The translations under genes and the position numbers were made by a program. Under the pieces are notes generated by a model. That model worked only from the letters and a program-made list of their open reading frames with translations. It ran no database searches and had not been told where the DNA came from. Of a DNA stretch of 64,000 nucleotides, positions 54,365 through 64,000 are shown one piece after another. Source of the DNA: Gautieria morchelliformis (Eukaryota > Basidiomycota > Agaricomycetes > Gomphales > Gomphaceae); NCBI GenBank assembly GCA_015179125.1, contig WHVA01000132.1, forward strand, positions 124,001 through 188,000, given 5' to 3'. Position 1 is the first letter of the stretch. Every line of letters starts with the position of its first letter.

Positions 54365-56388
54365 ATGGGGATGAGTAAAGAAAGCAAAAGTAAACTCCGA
54401 CACCTGTCATGCAACATGGTCCTCCTACCTGCATTCCCGGATTTGCCAGGTCCTGGTCCACCAAGCAGGTGGGGACACAATGTCAACCGAGCTCATCAAA
54501 TAATTTCTAGGTCCTACTCACACGCCTTGCACGTTCTTCATCGTGAGGATGGTGATTTGCTTCGCCTCAAATACCACTTCGATTTCCTGCCGTCTGTCTA
54601 GGTAAATTACTAGTAGAGCTAGCCATTGCTGTGAAAGGAGCAAACGACATGTATGTATATTGTACTCATTGGTTTACTACGCTACTCATCCGCATGTTTA
54701 GTGATCCAGAAACCACGTCTAGGGAGGATCTTACCACTATTATCCATACCGGACGTGTCGGTCGGCCAACGAAGCAATTGAATGCCGAGTGGGTGCAAGA
54801 GGCCGTATCTGGGAACCATCACCTCAGTCTGCAGCTTCTTTCACAACTCTTAGGCATACACCGGAACACCCTGAGGTACAAGCTGCAAGAAATGGGACTC
54901 AGCCAGCGCTTCTCCACTCTTAATGATATAGATCTCGATCTTCTAATCAAACTCTACAAATGCCTACGCCCCAACTCTGGAGTTCGATATACCATGGGAT
55001 TTTTAAGTCGCCATGGTATACGGATACAGAAGGAGCGTGTTCGAAAATCTCTACGACGGGTTGATGGCCTTGGACAGGCTCTTCGCCAACACGACACTCT
55101 TTTACGGCATGAATATATCTCCACCATGTCAAATGCTGTTTGGCATTTTGACGGCCTGCACAAATTAATTCAATATGGTATTGTTATCCATGGCGGTGTG
55201 GATGGACATGATCACACGGTATGTCTTTTTGCAACATGAATTCTCAATACTCACACTGAGCGTGCAGATGGTTGCACTGCGTGCCAGTACTAATAACTGT
55301 GCAAGCACAGTCCTGGACTTGTTTTTGGATGCAGCAGCCAAGTACGGCTGTCCTTCATGCCTCCGTGGTGATCGGGGTGGCGAGAACATTGAACTCGCTG
55401 TCTGGATGATCGTGCACCGTGGACCATCACGTGGCTCTTTTATGTGGGGATCGTAAGTACTACTGTGTGCTTGTTCCTCTATAAGCTTCATTATTTTTTT
55501 TAGTTCAACTCATAACACCCGTATTGAGCGAATATGGGTTGAGGTCGCAATGCAGTTTAGCTGCTGTTGGCGTGCCTTTTTTGCACGCCTTGAAAGCTCC
55601 CATCATCTGGATCGTCTCAACCCTCACCACCTATGGCTCCTACACGTGCTTTTCCTCGATCTCATAAATGCAGACTGCAATGCATTTGAAGCTGATTGGA
55701 ATAACCATCCGATGTCCAGTGCAAATAACCGGACCCCATTAGTAAGTAAATTTTGCTGACATCAAGGCTACTATTTCACAATTGACATTATTTATAGGAT
55801 ATGCGCTTTCTTAGCAATGCAAAGCATGGCAAGATTGTCTCCGAGTATGACAAGGTGCATCCAGACACGCTTCAGCGGTACTACTCAACGCATGGCTCCG
55901 TTGTCCATCACACAGGTCTCACAGGGGCTGGTCATCCTTTGGACGAAGACGATCTGGACACAAGTGATGACTTGGAGTCGCTTACTGCTACTGACAGCAG
56001 CGGGGACAATATATCTGACTTGGAAGACAATGATGAGAATAACAGTGCAATAGAAGACCAATTGACAATGGATGTGCAAGCCAATATCAACCACCCTGCC
56101 ATTCACATCCCACGCAGCCAGCCGCCTTTCAGCAATCGGCTTCACGAGGCGATTTTTTTTGCAGCACTGGATCAAGCTCATGAGACAGGACTAATCCCCG
56201 AGGGGTATGGAGTGATGGCTGCTGAGCAGGAAGATGGCTACCCAGTATTCGAGAGTATTCGTGTGGGTCGTCAGGCTCGGGAGCTTGTTGTGGAGCTCCC
56301 GGAGTCTATTTGGTTCCCTCGTGCAGTTGCTTGGTCGCAAGGCCTTCATATTATGCAAACATTGCTATATCAATTGGAAGATGTATAG
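54365..56388 (+). CDS. DDE integrase-type transposase (copy 2)
   Basis: Spliced gene. Well-supported exons are (?)-54650, 54702-55218, 55268-55452, 55504-55741 and 55798-56388, all in phase. The 5' exon(s) from the ATG at 54365 (MGMSKESKSKLRHLSCNMVL) are not joined with certainty. After KLLVELAIAVKGAND comes a helix-turn-helix-like region (LLSQLLGIHRNTLRYKLQEM). The catalytic core has Asp in VWHFDG (55150-55152), Asp in RGDRGGEN (55370-55372) and Glu in HNTRIERIW (55526-55528). A 197-codon last exon has an acidic stretch (DEDDLDTSDDLE) and a conserved C-terminal block. WH.DG.HKL and HN.RIER.W are shared with retroviral-integrase-like transposases of the eukaryotic IS3-like group. It would cut and join the element ends. 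Confidence 0.82.
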
Positions 56389-56910
56389 TAGTAGGTACAA
56401 CTTCTATCATACTTGAATCCAGATGATCACCCACTCTCCTTCCCTTTCTCGGGGCAACTCTTTCCCGCATGCGCCTGACCAACTTCTCCTCCACGTTCAC
56501 CTCCTCATTATGCCTAGATGGTATTACGAGTTACATGTGCGTGCGCGGTGCCAAGGCGCGCATGGCATGTGAGTTGTAAAACAATCCTGCGTGTACGACG
56601 ACGGCGAGAGAGGCGGGCAAAATTGATGAAGGTGGGATGTCTCTCATGAAATATGAGCGTAGACATGGTCTGGTTGGGGTGGGCCTGCCGCGGGGAAAAC
56701 ATAAGAGATGCAGAACGTCGCACATGCGCATGGATCAAAAATGTTTCTCACACACTGTAGAGTTGAAATATCATTTAGTTTTCATGTCAAAATCAACTCT
56801 GTCAAGAGATGGTCAGATAATGAGCGTATACAGTACGAGCTACGTGTGAAATTTTTTGCGTCGTCACACACTGAATCTTCACACTCTTTCACCATTTCCA
56901 CTTCTAGTCC

Positions 56911-58437
56911 ATGGCTCAAAGATGCAAATACTCTGGAGCAGAGAACGGCTCTCTCTGCTCATGCCCGCATTTTGTCCCAAAGGAAAGTATTGGTATCAAT
57001 GAAGCAACCACATGCGCAGGCTGTTTACACACCATCGCATGGCATCGGATACCATCATCTACACCACCGGCTCAGTCACCAAACACTAACCAATCTTTTC
57101 AAGACTTACTTTCGACTTTTACAGTGCAGGCCGCTGCTGTGGGAGGCTCTGTCAAAACGAGGATGAAGGGTAAATGTCACGCGAGCGAAGACGATGCACG
57201 CCGCGAGGCTATTGCCGGTCTCAAGAAGACAGCTATGAGTGAGAATGAGGGTAGCAGCAAAAAGGTACAGCTTACATTCATAATATGAATTCCAAGAGAT
57301 AACAGATGTCCCAGCTGAAAGGGGGGAAAAGACGTTCCGCGGGAAAACAGAAAAGGGGCAACGGTGGGGAGGTATTTACAAGTGTGCGACTGCTTGTTAT
57401 AATGCCAGAAGGCATTGATGTGAGCAAACGTTGCGTTGATTAATGACTACACTTACCTTGAGATCACAGGATACCGAGACACTCAATGAAACAACGGAAC
57501 CGAACTTACAGCGTATCGATCAGCTAAGCAAAGCCGGCTTTGCTATATTTGGGAATCCTGGCGAATTGGAGTTCTCCAACCAATGGTCAACTCGCAAGCT
57601 TGATGAGTGGCTGCAGCAAATGTTACCTGCTGCTTTTGAGCCTATGGATGACGTAGCAGAGGTTGGTGATGAATTTACCTGGCGCCTGCTGAAAGCAAGC
57701 CGCTCGCGCCTCTCGCTGCACCGTGAAGTCCCCGATGGATATGATTTTGTGGATGCTAAAGGAGGTAAGAGTAAAGGCTGGCAGGAAAGTAAGCTATACC
57801 TTGGTAGGCCTTGAATATCTTACTGTGTCTGGACATCTAATAATAGTCTGCAGTGTCCCGAAAGCGGTTAAGCAGCATCATTCGCGAACTCAAAGGAAAA
57901 GATGCATCGACATCAAAGTGTTCTGCCTGTAAGCAATCCATTACCAGCTAAAACACAACCACTGACTTCAAAGATACCATAGCGGAAGCAGAGCTTGATG
58001 ATGAACCGATACACAGCCATAACACACGATCGAAGAAGAAGCGTACCTCAATTAGCCCTGTTCCAGAGGATAACTATGATGACGACTTTCAATCGTCTTC
58101 TGATATCGAAAAGGCTCATGAAAGCAATTCAGGTAGTCTGCACTTCAACTCCGCAGAAAGCACACACTGACTTCTATAAGTAGTATCAAATGCTATATAT
58201 GTTGTCAGTTCTGATAGCGAGGAAGGGTCACCTTTGGCATCGGCTCTCCCCATCCCACAAAAAGCAACAACCTCTGGCTCACCACCAGCCAAGCGACTCT
58301 CTACCCCTGAACTGGAGAAAAGCTTTGAGGATTTCGATGCATCGATGAAGACGGCATCGATGAAGCCAGCTCCTAAGCTCGGTGGATTCAAGAGTCCGTT
58401 CAAAACGGCAGATAACCCTTGGGCCAATCTAATCTAG
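56911..58437 (+). CDS. Transposon accessory protein, 408 aa, with zinc-binding-like N-terminus and SUMO-interaction-like motif (copy 2)
   Basis: Exons 56911-57264, 57306-57371, 57470-57788, 57854-57928, 57974-58132 and 58184-58437 join to 1227 nt with every phase matching. The N-terminus has Cys/His pairs (CKYSG...CSCPHF...CAGCLHTIAWH) that could bind zinc. It is followed by a predicted basic patch (LKGGKRRSAGKQKRGNGG), a middle domain with FSNQWSTRKLDEWLQQMLPA, an acidic/basic linker (SKKKRTSISPVPEDNYDDD) and near the C-terminus AIYVVSSDSEEG. A hydrophobic IYVV followed by Ser/acidic residues is the pattern of a SUMO-interaction motif. The protein ends FKSPFKTADNPWANLI. I know no family for it. 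Its co-occurrence with the transposase in both copies suggests a transposition partner. The role is inferred. Confidence 0.7.
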
Positions 58438-58952
58438 GATATCATTTGAACCACTATTCTTTTGACAACTTCCTCTCTCTTTTTCCTCAAAAATTTTTTT
58501 TTTCTTTTTTTTTTTTTTCCTTCGGAATATTTTACACTTGAGGTAATGCCAGTCATTCATTACTTATTTACCACTACGTATTACTCCTTTTAATACCTCG
58601 ACCTCAACCTAATAGAATATTTCTTTTGTTTGTAAAACTTGAAGTACGCTCACATATGTATGTACCCATTTCTCCCAAGCGGGCAGGCCATGTCCACTTC
58701 CATACCTCCAGCCTCAGGCACCTGTACTTAACAGCTTGGATGCATACCTTTGCATCGCTTTCACCATTAACGCAAATATATTTTATTGTTTCCGATGCGG
58801 ATGCATCATGCCGGCTTGATGCCGCAAGCATTTGTCATGAGGGGCACATAACCACCCATACCCAACCATGTGGGCACACACTCTCACGCGCGCGGGTTTA
58901 CATCTTCGGCACGTGCAGGAAAAATCATTTTTGTGGAATTTGACCGCCATAT

Positions 58953-58958
58953 TCCATC
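58953..58958. repeat. Target-site duplication TTCCAT (right) of transposon copy 2
   Basis: Follows the ATA end. Together with 53151-53156 it marks a clean 6-bp duplication inside a coding sequence. Confidence 0.92.
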
Positions 58959-60730
58959 AGTATCACCATCATTGTCATTCAAGTGAAGTACCCAACACTT
59001 TGCACGTCGCCGCGCAATCATCGCTTCTTCAACAACAGTAAGTTCAGAGAGTTCTGCAGGGATAGGACCTAGTACAAGATCATTAGCTAGCGCTCACCTC
59101 GGGAGAGCGCAGTTTACGACTAGAGGACCATAACATAGCTTACAGATTCGCAAGAGTGGTTGACCAGGTTCAGCACTATTCACAACGCCAAGCGGTTCAA
59201 TAGCCAGGTCTTTCAAAGGATGATTCTCTACAAAGGGATCAGGGACTAGACCATTATGTCTCGCGTTAAGCAAGCTGAGATCTATTGTATCGAGTGCGAC
59301 CAGCGAATCATGAAGAAGCTCACTGAATTTTGATTCTCCACATACGGCACAAGTATATTCACATAAAGTTTGAGAGGATGTTGCATCACGAAAGGATTTT
59401 AACAGTTTATCCTTGAGAGCGTGTGGAACTAGTTGGGGCCAGTTTGTTCGCAAATCTTTTAAATATTCAGTCTCTGCTTGTTTCGCGTCAGCAACACGTC
59501 GAATACGTTGAGTGGCAGCCTTGCCTTTGCGAAGTGATGTCATGTAAGTCTTAAGTAACCTACGCAGCTGATTTACACCTTGGGATGAGTCATACTGGAT
59601 ACCAAAGGATGTAAGCAGTCATCTAGCAGGTCTTAAGTTAATTTTCTTTTTCAAAATGGCGTTTATTAGACCAATACGCACATCATTACTACTGGCATCA
59701 GGGAGAGGGTGTTGGCAAATAGGCAAATTATTGTCAGTGGAGACAATATTGCATGCTTCCACACAGAAATGCTGCACGAGGCAGCTTTGATGTTGTTCTA
59801 CAGTAAGATGATCCCAACCATCGATCATATGAAGATGACTAAGGTTATGCAACTGTTCAACATTTAACGACTCAATATCACACAAGACCATACTCGGGTC
59901 AGGGGCAGACGCGAAACTTTGGCGGCATGTGGCAATATAAGACATATAAGTCGCTCGTGAGGTTACGACATGCAATACACCGCCAGGCATACCTAAAGCA
60001 GTGCAAAAGGCCGACAGATGATCATTAGTACAATCCGAGGTAAGGATCGCGTCAAGTACTCGTACCAAAAAAGAGCCAGTGTTATTAAAAGAAGAGCAAT
60101 TGGACATACAGAGGGACTTGTCTGAATTCACTGGTAAAAAGCATTTACCATTTAGAACATGGTCAAGATATATCCTGCAAGCATGTAAGAAATCATAGTC
60201 ACCAAGATCAATTCCATGGCAAAAAAGGACAGCTTGAACGTTGGGCAGTGACCAAGAAAAAACGGAAAAAAACAGGGTCAAGGAGAGTGTCTATAGAGGA
60301 TATAGCATGAGCAATGGCATTCAAAGGGGTCTGGGGGTTGTCATTTGTGCAGACCACACACATGAGGAGGCTACATAGATAACAATTAGGAAGAATGAGG
60401 ATGCAAGAAAAGAAGAAGCGAACGTACAGGAAGCTACCATTTCAGGAGAAATGGCATTCATAGGCATAACGTAAGAGTGTGTTCAGCTTTGGTTGCTCTA
60501 TGTCTACACCAAGCAGTGACGAAGAAGACGGGAGGAACTGAGTCTGCTTGCAGTTGTTTGTGCAGCTGTAACGAGTTACTCATATGCCTAAGTAAACAAT
60601 AATCGTCAGCGCTGTGAAAAAGTTTGATTTTGTTTTGTGGGAGAAAAGACGAATTACTCAGAGGAAAATGAAATTTTGGCAGAGGGCCTAAGACAATTGT
60701 TGCGTTCAAGACCCACTTACCTAATGGTAG
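58953..60730 (-). pseudogene. DUF6570/Helitron-type gene, upstream part, interrupted by transposon copy 2
   Basis: Read on minus from about 60700: an N-terminal region (VLFCHGIDLGDYDFLHACRI ... 60270), HLHMIDGWDHLTVEQHQSC (59840), INAILKKKINLRPAR (59640), TSFGIQYDSSQGVNQLRRLL (59600), then TNWPQLVPHALKDKLLKSFR followed by CEYTCAVCGE (59450-59340), the Cys-rich DUF6570 start, and CKLCYGPLVVNCALP (59120). After an intron comes LGPIPAELSELTVVEEAMIA followed by RRRAKCWVLHL (59060-58990). In related proteins this precedes the Helitron-like N domain and helicase. The transposon cuts it right after NDNDGDTDG, and the frame resumes on the other side at 53156. It probably derives from another Helitron lineage or a gene captured by one. 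At least two interior frame breaks or introns are present. Confidence 0.65.
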
Positions 60731-60734
60731 CGGG

Positions 60735-61020
60735 AATCTTAATTATCGATCTCCCTGTGATTTCTGCGATACATCGAGTGGATCGAGTTCAGAGGTCAAC
60801 AAATACAATGGAGAGACCAAGTCGAGGTTGCAGTGGATTGTGCGCGCGCTACACGAGGAATTTAGTCCTCTGACTATCATGACCCAGACCAAACGCTCAC
60901 ACCAGCGGCAGCGGCAGGCTTGAGTGCGTTGTTCTGCCAGATCACATGCAATAACTATCGAAAAAGTTCAATACCAGAATGGTGCGATAGCTTACTGTGC
61001 TGGTAAATCCGTGCTGGCTC
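60735..61020 (+). repeat. 3' fragment of an array unit
   Basis: Matches 46165-46290 and the tails near 24850-25125 (TTAATTATCGATCTCCCTGTG, GAGGTCAACAAATACAATGG, CAGCGGCAGCGGCAGGCTT). There is no ORF portion. This is the last trace of the array on this side. Confidence 0.8.
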
Positions 61021-61580
61021 CTGTTAGTAATCAAGAGGATGAGTCAGCCGAGGGCAAACCGGCACGCACTTGGGCCAGACGTTCGAGAACACTCTTGACT
61101 CCGGGATGCTGGTGCACCGGCACAGCATTGGCACAGCAGCTCGAAGTCATTAGTAATATAGTGGACATGGTATTTAGTATAAAAGCAGATGATCTGAAGT
61201 AGATCGAAGAATAACAACATTTTATTATGCTAAAATGAATAATGTCATTTCATATCACATTTTGGTCGCCAACATCACGCGTCTGTCCTGTGAAATCGAC
61301 AGACTGTCGAGAGTATTAGTAGCTCCTTTCACACTGGCTCAAATTCTATCAACCAGGTCTTGTTTAGAAGCTATGAGCCTGTAGATACTCCGAAAAATGT
61401 CCAAACCGTGATACCTCCATTGTACGTACCAGGAGGTTGTGGTGCTTTCCTGACCATTGGTGGGTCACGTGCATGGTGGCACAGACAACAATACAACCAG
61501 AACTATTTATTATATTCTTGCTGTGATAAGCAACACCACTGAGTACCTGTGATTCATGTTTGCAGCTTCTATCCTGCATG
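61021..61580. other. No supported gene
   Basis: A short frame at 60924-61202 overlaps the repeat tail. Nothing recognisable was found up to the solo LTR. Confidence 0.4.
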
Positions 61581-61585
61581 GTTGT

Positions 61586-62200
61586 TGTTATGACCGTGCA
61601 TTTCCGACTTCCGACCTTCAGTTCTGCAACACTTTCTGCCCCTCCGATATTTCCGACATTCTGCCCCTTGTTCTACTCCCTTGTTCTTTCGACTCTATTA
61701 CTCGGACCCACCGAACCCGCTTCATCGTTCATCAAGACCATATGTCCGAACCTCCTTGTGTTTCATTGTCAGATATGTTTTCTCAACCCCTTGTTCTTTG
61801 CCATTGTTTTACCTTACCCTGAACCCCCCTTGTAGTCCCATTGTTCCCAATTAGTTAGTTCCCACGCATTGTCTACCTGACTTCCGCTTCCCCCGGAATT
61901 TGCTTAGTACCATCTCATTACCTGTTGTCCCAGCTCTTTGTATAAAAGCCTCTCATGTATGTCTGTTATTCTGCAATCAGATAATCACCTTTGATACTTG
62001 ATTTCCTTCGCTCCATCTCTCCGTCTTCCATCTTCTGCCTCAGTTCCGACTCAAGTTCCGACCAACCTTTAGTTCAGTACTTTCCAACTTCTGACTCATT
62101 TCCGAAATACTTAGGACGATAGTTCATTGGGGGCGCAACCTACAAGTTGAAGCCACTGTCCTTTCCAGTTCCGACGTAGCGGAAATCTCAATACGTAACA
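61586..62200 (+). mobile_element. Solo LTR (615 bp) with GTTGT duplication
   Basis: A fossil LTR of the same family as 38517-39194. Ends TGTTATG...CGTAACA, flanked by GTTGT at 61581-61585 and 62201-62205. A TATA box TATAAAA stands at 61941-61947. The sequence is pyrimidine-rich with repeated TTCCGAC words. No internal region remains, as expected after recombination between the two LTRs. Confidence 0.87.
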
Positions 62201-62205
62201 GTTGT

Positions 62206-63149
62206 GCATAATATATTATGGCAGGGGTTCGATGGCCATGTCAATTTAGTATTACTATTTGTCCATTGATTGAACTTCACAGGGTGTCAGAGTAGAAGAC
62301 TGAGGAGAAGCCAGGATTTGAGTGGGTGTGCTTAAGAGTGACATCCACGCGGATACCGTTTCAGCGCAGGGCGCCCTGGCCCTCTGCACCCTCGTTCTCT
62401 CTGGGACATCTGAGCACGGTTCTTAGTTCTGGAGAGAAAGATGAAATGCAGTCTGACCTGTTATATGAATAGCGAACACCATTGTTCTCATGCGAGATGC
62501 AGCCATTGTCCACATGGTGGGATCAATGGTGCATGGTCAATTAAGGTAGACAAAGCACATAATTGAGTCGTCGTGTCAAAAAGCTGCATAGATGATTTAA
62601 CATACCCCCTGAGTATTTTTGAGCAGTTGGTGACCCTCAACTGCCACGCTTCATTGGTGCAGCCTGGCTTCTTGCACTAAGGCAGTTGTATCACGTCCAA
62701 TCGCAGAAACTACTTGCAAGACTGCTGACGGTATCGGGGACGGAGGCAGTGGGGGGAGATTCGCGGGCTCAAGTTCCACCATGACTTTGGTGGTACTGTC
62801 ATTTGGGGGAGGAGTTTTATGTGGAGTCTGCTAGCGTGAAACTTTGCATGTGGACATTGTATGAACTCGATCATTGTGATCTTCAGAAGACACGGAAATG
62901 GTGTCTTCTTATACACTGTCACACTGAGCCTCAGGTCAAGGACAAATGGGTCCAAGGATGGCTCACGCCTGCATTTAAGGCTGTACACTTCGTTTTCTAT
63001 GTGTCCATATAGGCCGCCAACACAGCTACAGACAAACTGAGCCTCTGGTGCAATTAGGATGATGCAAGAGAGTACTCACTCACCTTGGAAAACACTTTGA
63101 CGACCTCCAGCTATTGATAAGGCTGCGCGTTGCCTCCTGGCCGGACATT
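62206..63149. other. No supported gene
   Basis: Short frames only (for example 62803-63012 plus). No family recognised. Confidence 0.4.
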
Positions 63150-63500
63150 TGTCAGGGTTCATGCGTTTCCTTCCACAAGTTTCTATTTCCTTCCATGAGT
63201 TTCCATCACCTTCAGTCAGTTTCCCTAACCTTCCGTCAGTTTCCATCACCTTCCGTCAGTTTCCGTCACCTTCCATAACCTTCTACAAGTTTCTATCATC
63301 TTCCACGAGTTTCCACAACCTTCTACAAGTTTCCATCTCCCCTATTATGTAAACCTTGCCAGCGCTATAAGACTGTAGCCAGTGCGGTGGCGTTTCCTCA
63401 GCTTGATCTCTGAGGATACCCACTACACAGTTGCTTATTGTCCTTGCATTGGCCGCTATCTCCTTGAGTATCTTTAGGTTGTGGCTTCGTCATTAGTGTT
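63150..63500 (+). mobile_element. Probable 5' LTR of a Ty3/gypsy-like retrotransposon
   Basis: A fossil element. It starts TGTCAGGGTTCATGCG and precedes a gag frame. Its first 200 bp contain tandem words GTTTCCATCACCTTCCGTCA and variants (63170-63345). The exact 3' end and primer-binding site were not fixed. It is unrelated in sequence to the two solo LTRs. Confidence 0.5.
63170..63345. repeat. Short tandem repeat, about 20-bp units, in the LTR
   Basis: Units of the form GTTTCCATCACCTTCCGTCA with substitutions, about eight to nine copies. Confidence 0.75.
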
Positions 63501-63569
63501 GCCCTCACAGAAGATCAAGCTCATAGGAGGACCCCACACAGTTTTCTTAACCAACCTTCATCTCAGCCT

Positions 63570-64000
63570 ATGGCAGACCAACTCCCGGAGGCATACTGGG
63601 ACTCCTTGGGTGAACATGGGCCATTTCTTCAAGGCCTCCTTTCCGGCCAAGTGCAGCAGCTGCAGCAAATTCAACTGCAGAATCAGGAGCAGCACAATCA
63701 GATTGTTAATGTTCATGACCACTTAGCCCATGCTGCCACCAACACTGCTGTTGCTGCTGCTCAAGCCCTTGCACCCTCAGTACCTCACAGTGTCCCTCCA
63801 TCTACTCGCTCTATCAAAGCAGCAGAACCGGAGAAGTTCAATGGAGACCATGCAGAGACTGAAGGGTTTATCAGGTCTATCAAGTTGTCCATCACCGTAC
63901 AGCCAGCATCCTTCCCAGATGAGCACACAAAGGTCCTATATGCTCTTTCCTTCATGACAGGAGGCTCTGCCAAGATATGGGCACACAACGAGACACAGGC
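63570..64000 (+). CDS. Gag of a Ty3/gypsy-like retrotransposon, N-terminal part (runs off the window)
   Basis: An open frame of at least 143 codons from MADQLPEAYWDSLGEHGPFL, with a Gln-rich coiled segment (VQQLQQIQLQNQEQHNQ) and then the capsid-like start EPEKFNGDHAETEGFIRSIK and TKVLYALSFMTGGSAKIWA. This is the usual layout of gag in fungal chromovirus-type Ty3 elements. The element continues past the right edge, so its state cannot be judged. Confidence 0.75.
   Translation, partial: MADQLPEAYWDSLGEHGPFLQGLLSGQVQQLQQIQLQNQEQHNQIVNVHDHLAHAATNTAVAAAQALAPSVPHSVPPSTRSIKAAEPEKFNGDHAETEGFIRSIKLSITVQPASFPDEHTKVLYALSFMTGGSAKIWAHNETQ

Larger units (their letters stand above)
53157..58952 (+). mobile_element. 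IS3EU-like DDE transposon, copy 2 (5796 bp, three genes)
   Basis: An inverted copy of 25351-31143 with the same TAT...ATA ends but a different 6-bp duplication (TTCCAT), so it is an independent insertion and not an assembly fold-back. Compared with copy 1 the interior is almost unchanged. The differences I found are homopolymer length changes and C/T or G/A changes at CpG positions, mostly in the CG-rich terminal repeats, plus one G/C change in the outermost 20 bp. Gene order from left: BTB (minus), transposase (plus), accessory protein (plus). A long poly-T tract lies at 58493-58520. Confidence 0.87.

Noticed and set aside
25351-58952. Large inverted duplication as an assembly fold-back artefact
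   Set aside because: Each arm has its own perfect, different 6-bp target duplication and different flanks, and the arms differ at scattered CpG sites.

Overview
The window is nuclear DNA of a filamentous fungus, most likely an Agaricomycete (mushroom-forming basidiomycete). Introns are short (about 48-70 nt, GT-AG with two GC-AG exceptions). The mobile-element families (Helitrons, hAT, CACTA, an IS3EU-like DDE element carrying a BTB gene) and the HAM1-like and BTB proteins are of agaricomycete type. A Rhizoctonia-like (Ceratobasidiaceae) host is my guess from general resemblance; nothing here proves it.

Layout. 1-9.5 kb is gene debris: a broken Old Yellow Enzyme gene (minus strand, about 1.9-3.6 kb), a second fragment of the same family at 8.8-9.5 kb, and between them a fossil of a large agaricomycete family with a restriction-nuclease-like end (4.3-7.6 kb). 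10.0-12.2 kb is an intact 11-exon MFS drug:H+ antiporter. 12.2-16.5 kb is non-coding, with degenerate tandem repeats, a WD40 relic and a CACTA-type foldback MITE. 16.5-20.9 kb holds two intact housekeeping genes: a probable mitochondrial two-RRM RNA-binding protein and an 884-residue HAM1-like protein. From 21.4 kb to the end the window is an accessory, transposon-rich landscape.

The accessory part was once a tandem array of about 1.9-kb units, each with a small intact ORF of unknown function (motif LPSIHSLGIP; three intact copies at 22.3, 24.1 and 45.5 kb, and partial units at 25.25, 41.7 and 60.7 kb). It was broken up by insertions. Two nearly identical 5.8-kb DNA transposons lie in opposite orientation at 25351-31143 and 53157-58952. 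Each has TAT...ATA termini and its own perfect 6-bp target duplication (TGTCCC; TTCCAT). Each carries three genes: a spliced DDE integrase-type transposase, a 408-residue accessory protein with a zinc-binding-like N-terminus and a SUMO-interaction-like motif, and a BTB/POZ gene fired divergently from the transposase about 46 bp away. Copy 1 sits in the tandem array. Copy 2 sits inside the coding sequence of a DUF6570/Helitron-type gene.

Between the two copies are three Helitron 3' ends in a row. The first belongs to an element with an intact Rep-helicase ORF (32092-36228). The next two elements (36356-39324, 39325-41435) are non-autonomous and begin at the very base after the preceding CTAG terminus. 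Both non-autonomous elements carry the same promoter-like leader, a 5-6 bp stem with a 23-nt loop containing TAATATTAC or TAATATTAT (the former is the rolling-circle origin nonanucleotide of geminiviruses), tandem 17/21-bp minisatellites and other repeats. Further insertions are a CACTA-like element (41937-44689), a small TA-flanked element (46418-47236), an hAT transposase gene (48.9-51.6 kb), two solo LTRs with 5-bp duplications (38517-39194; 61586-62200), and the 5' end of a Ty3/gypsy-like retrotransposon running off the right edge (63.15-64.0 kb).
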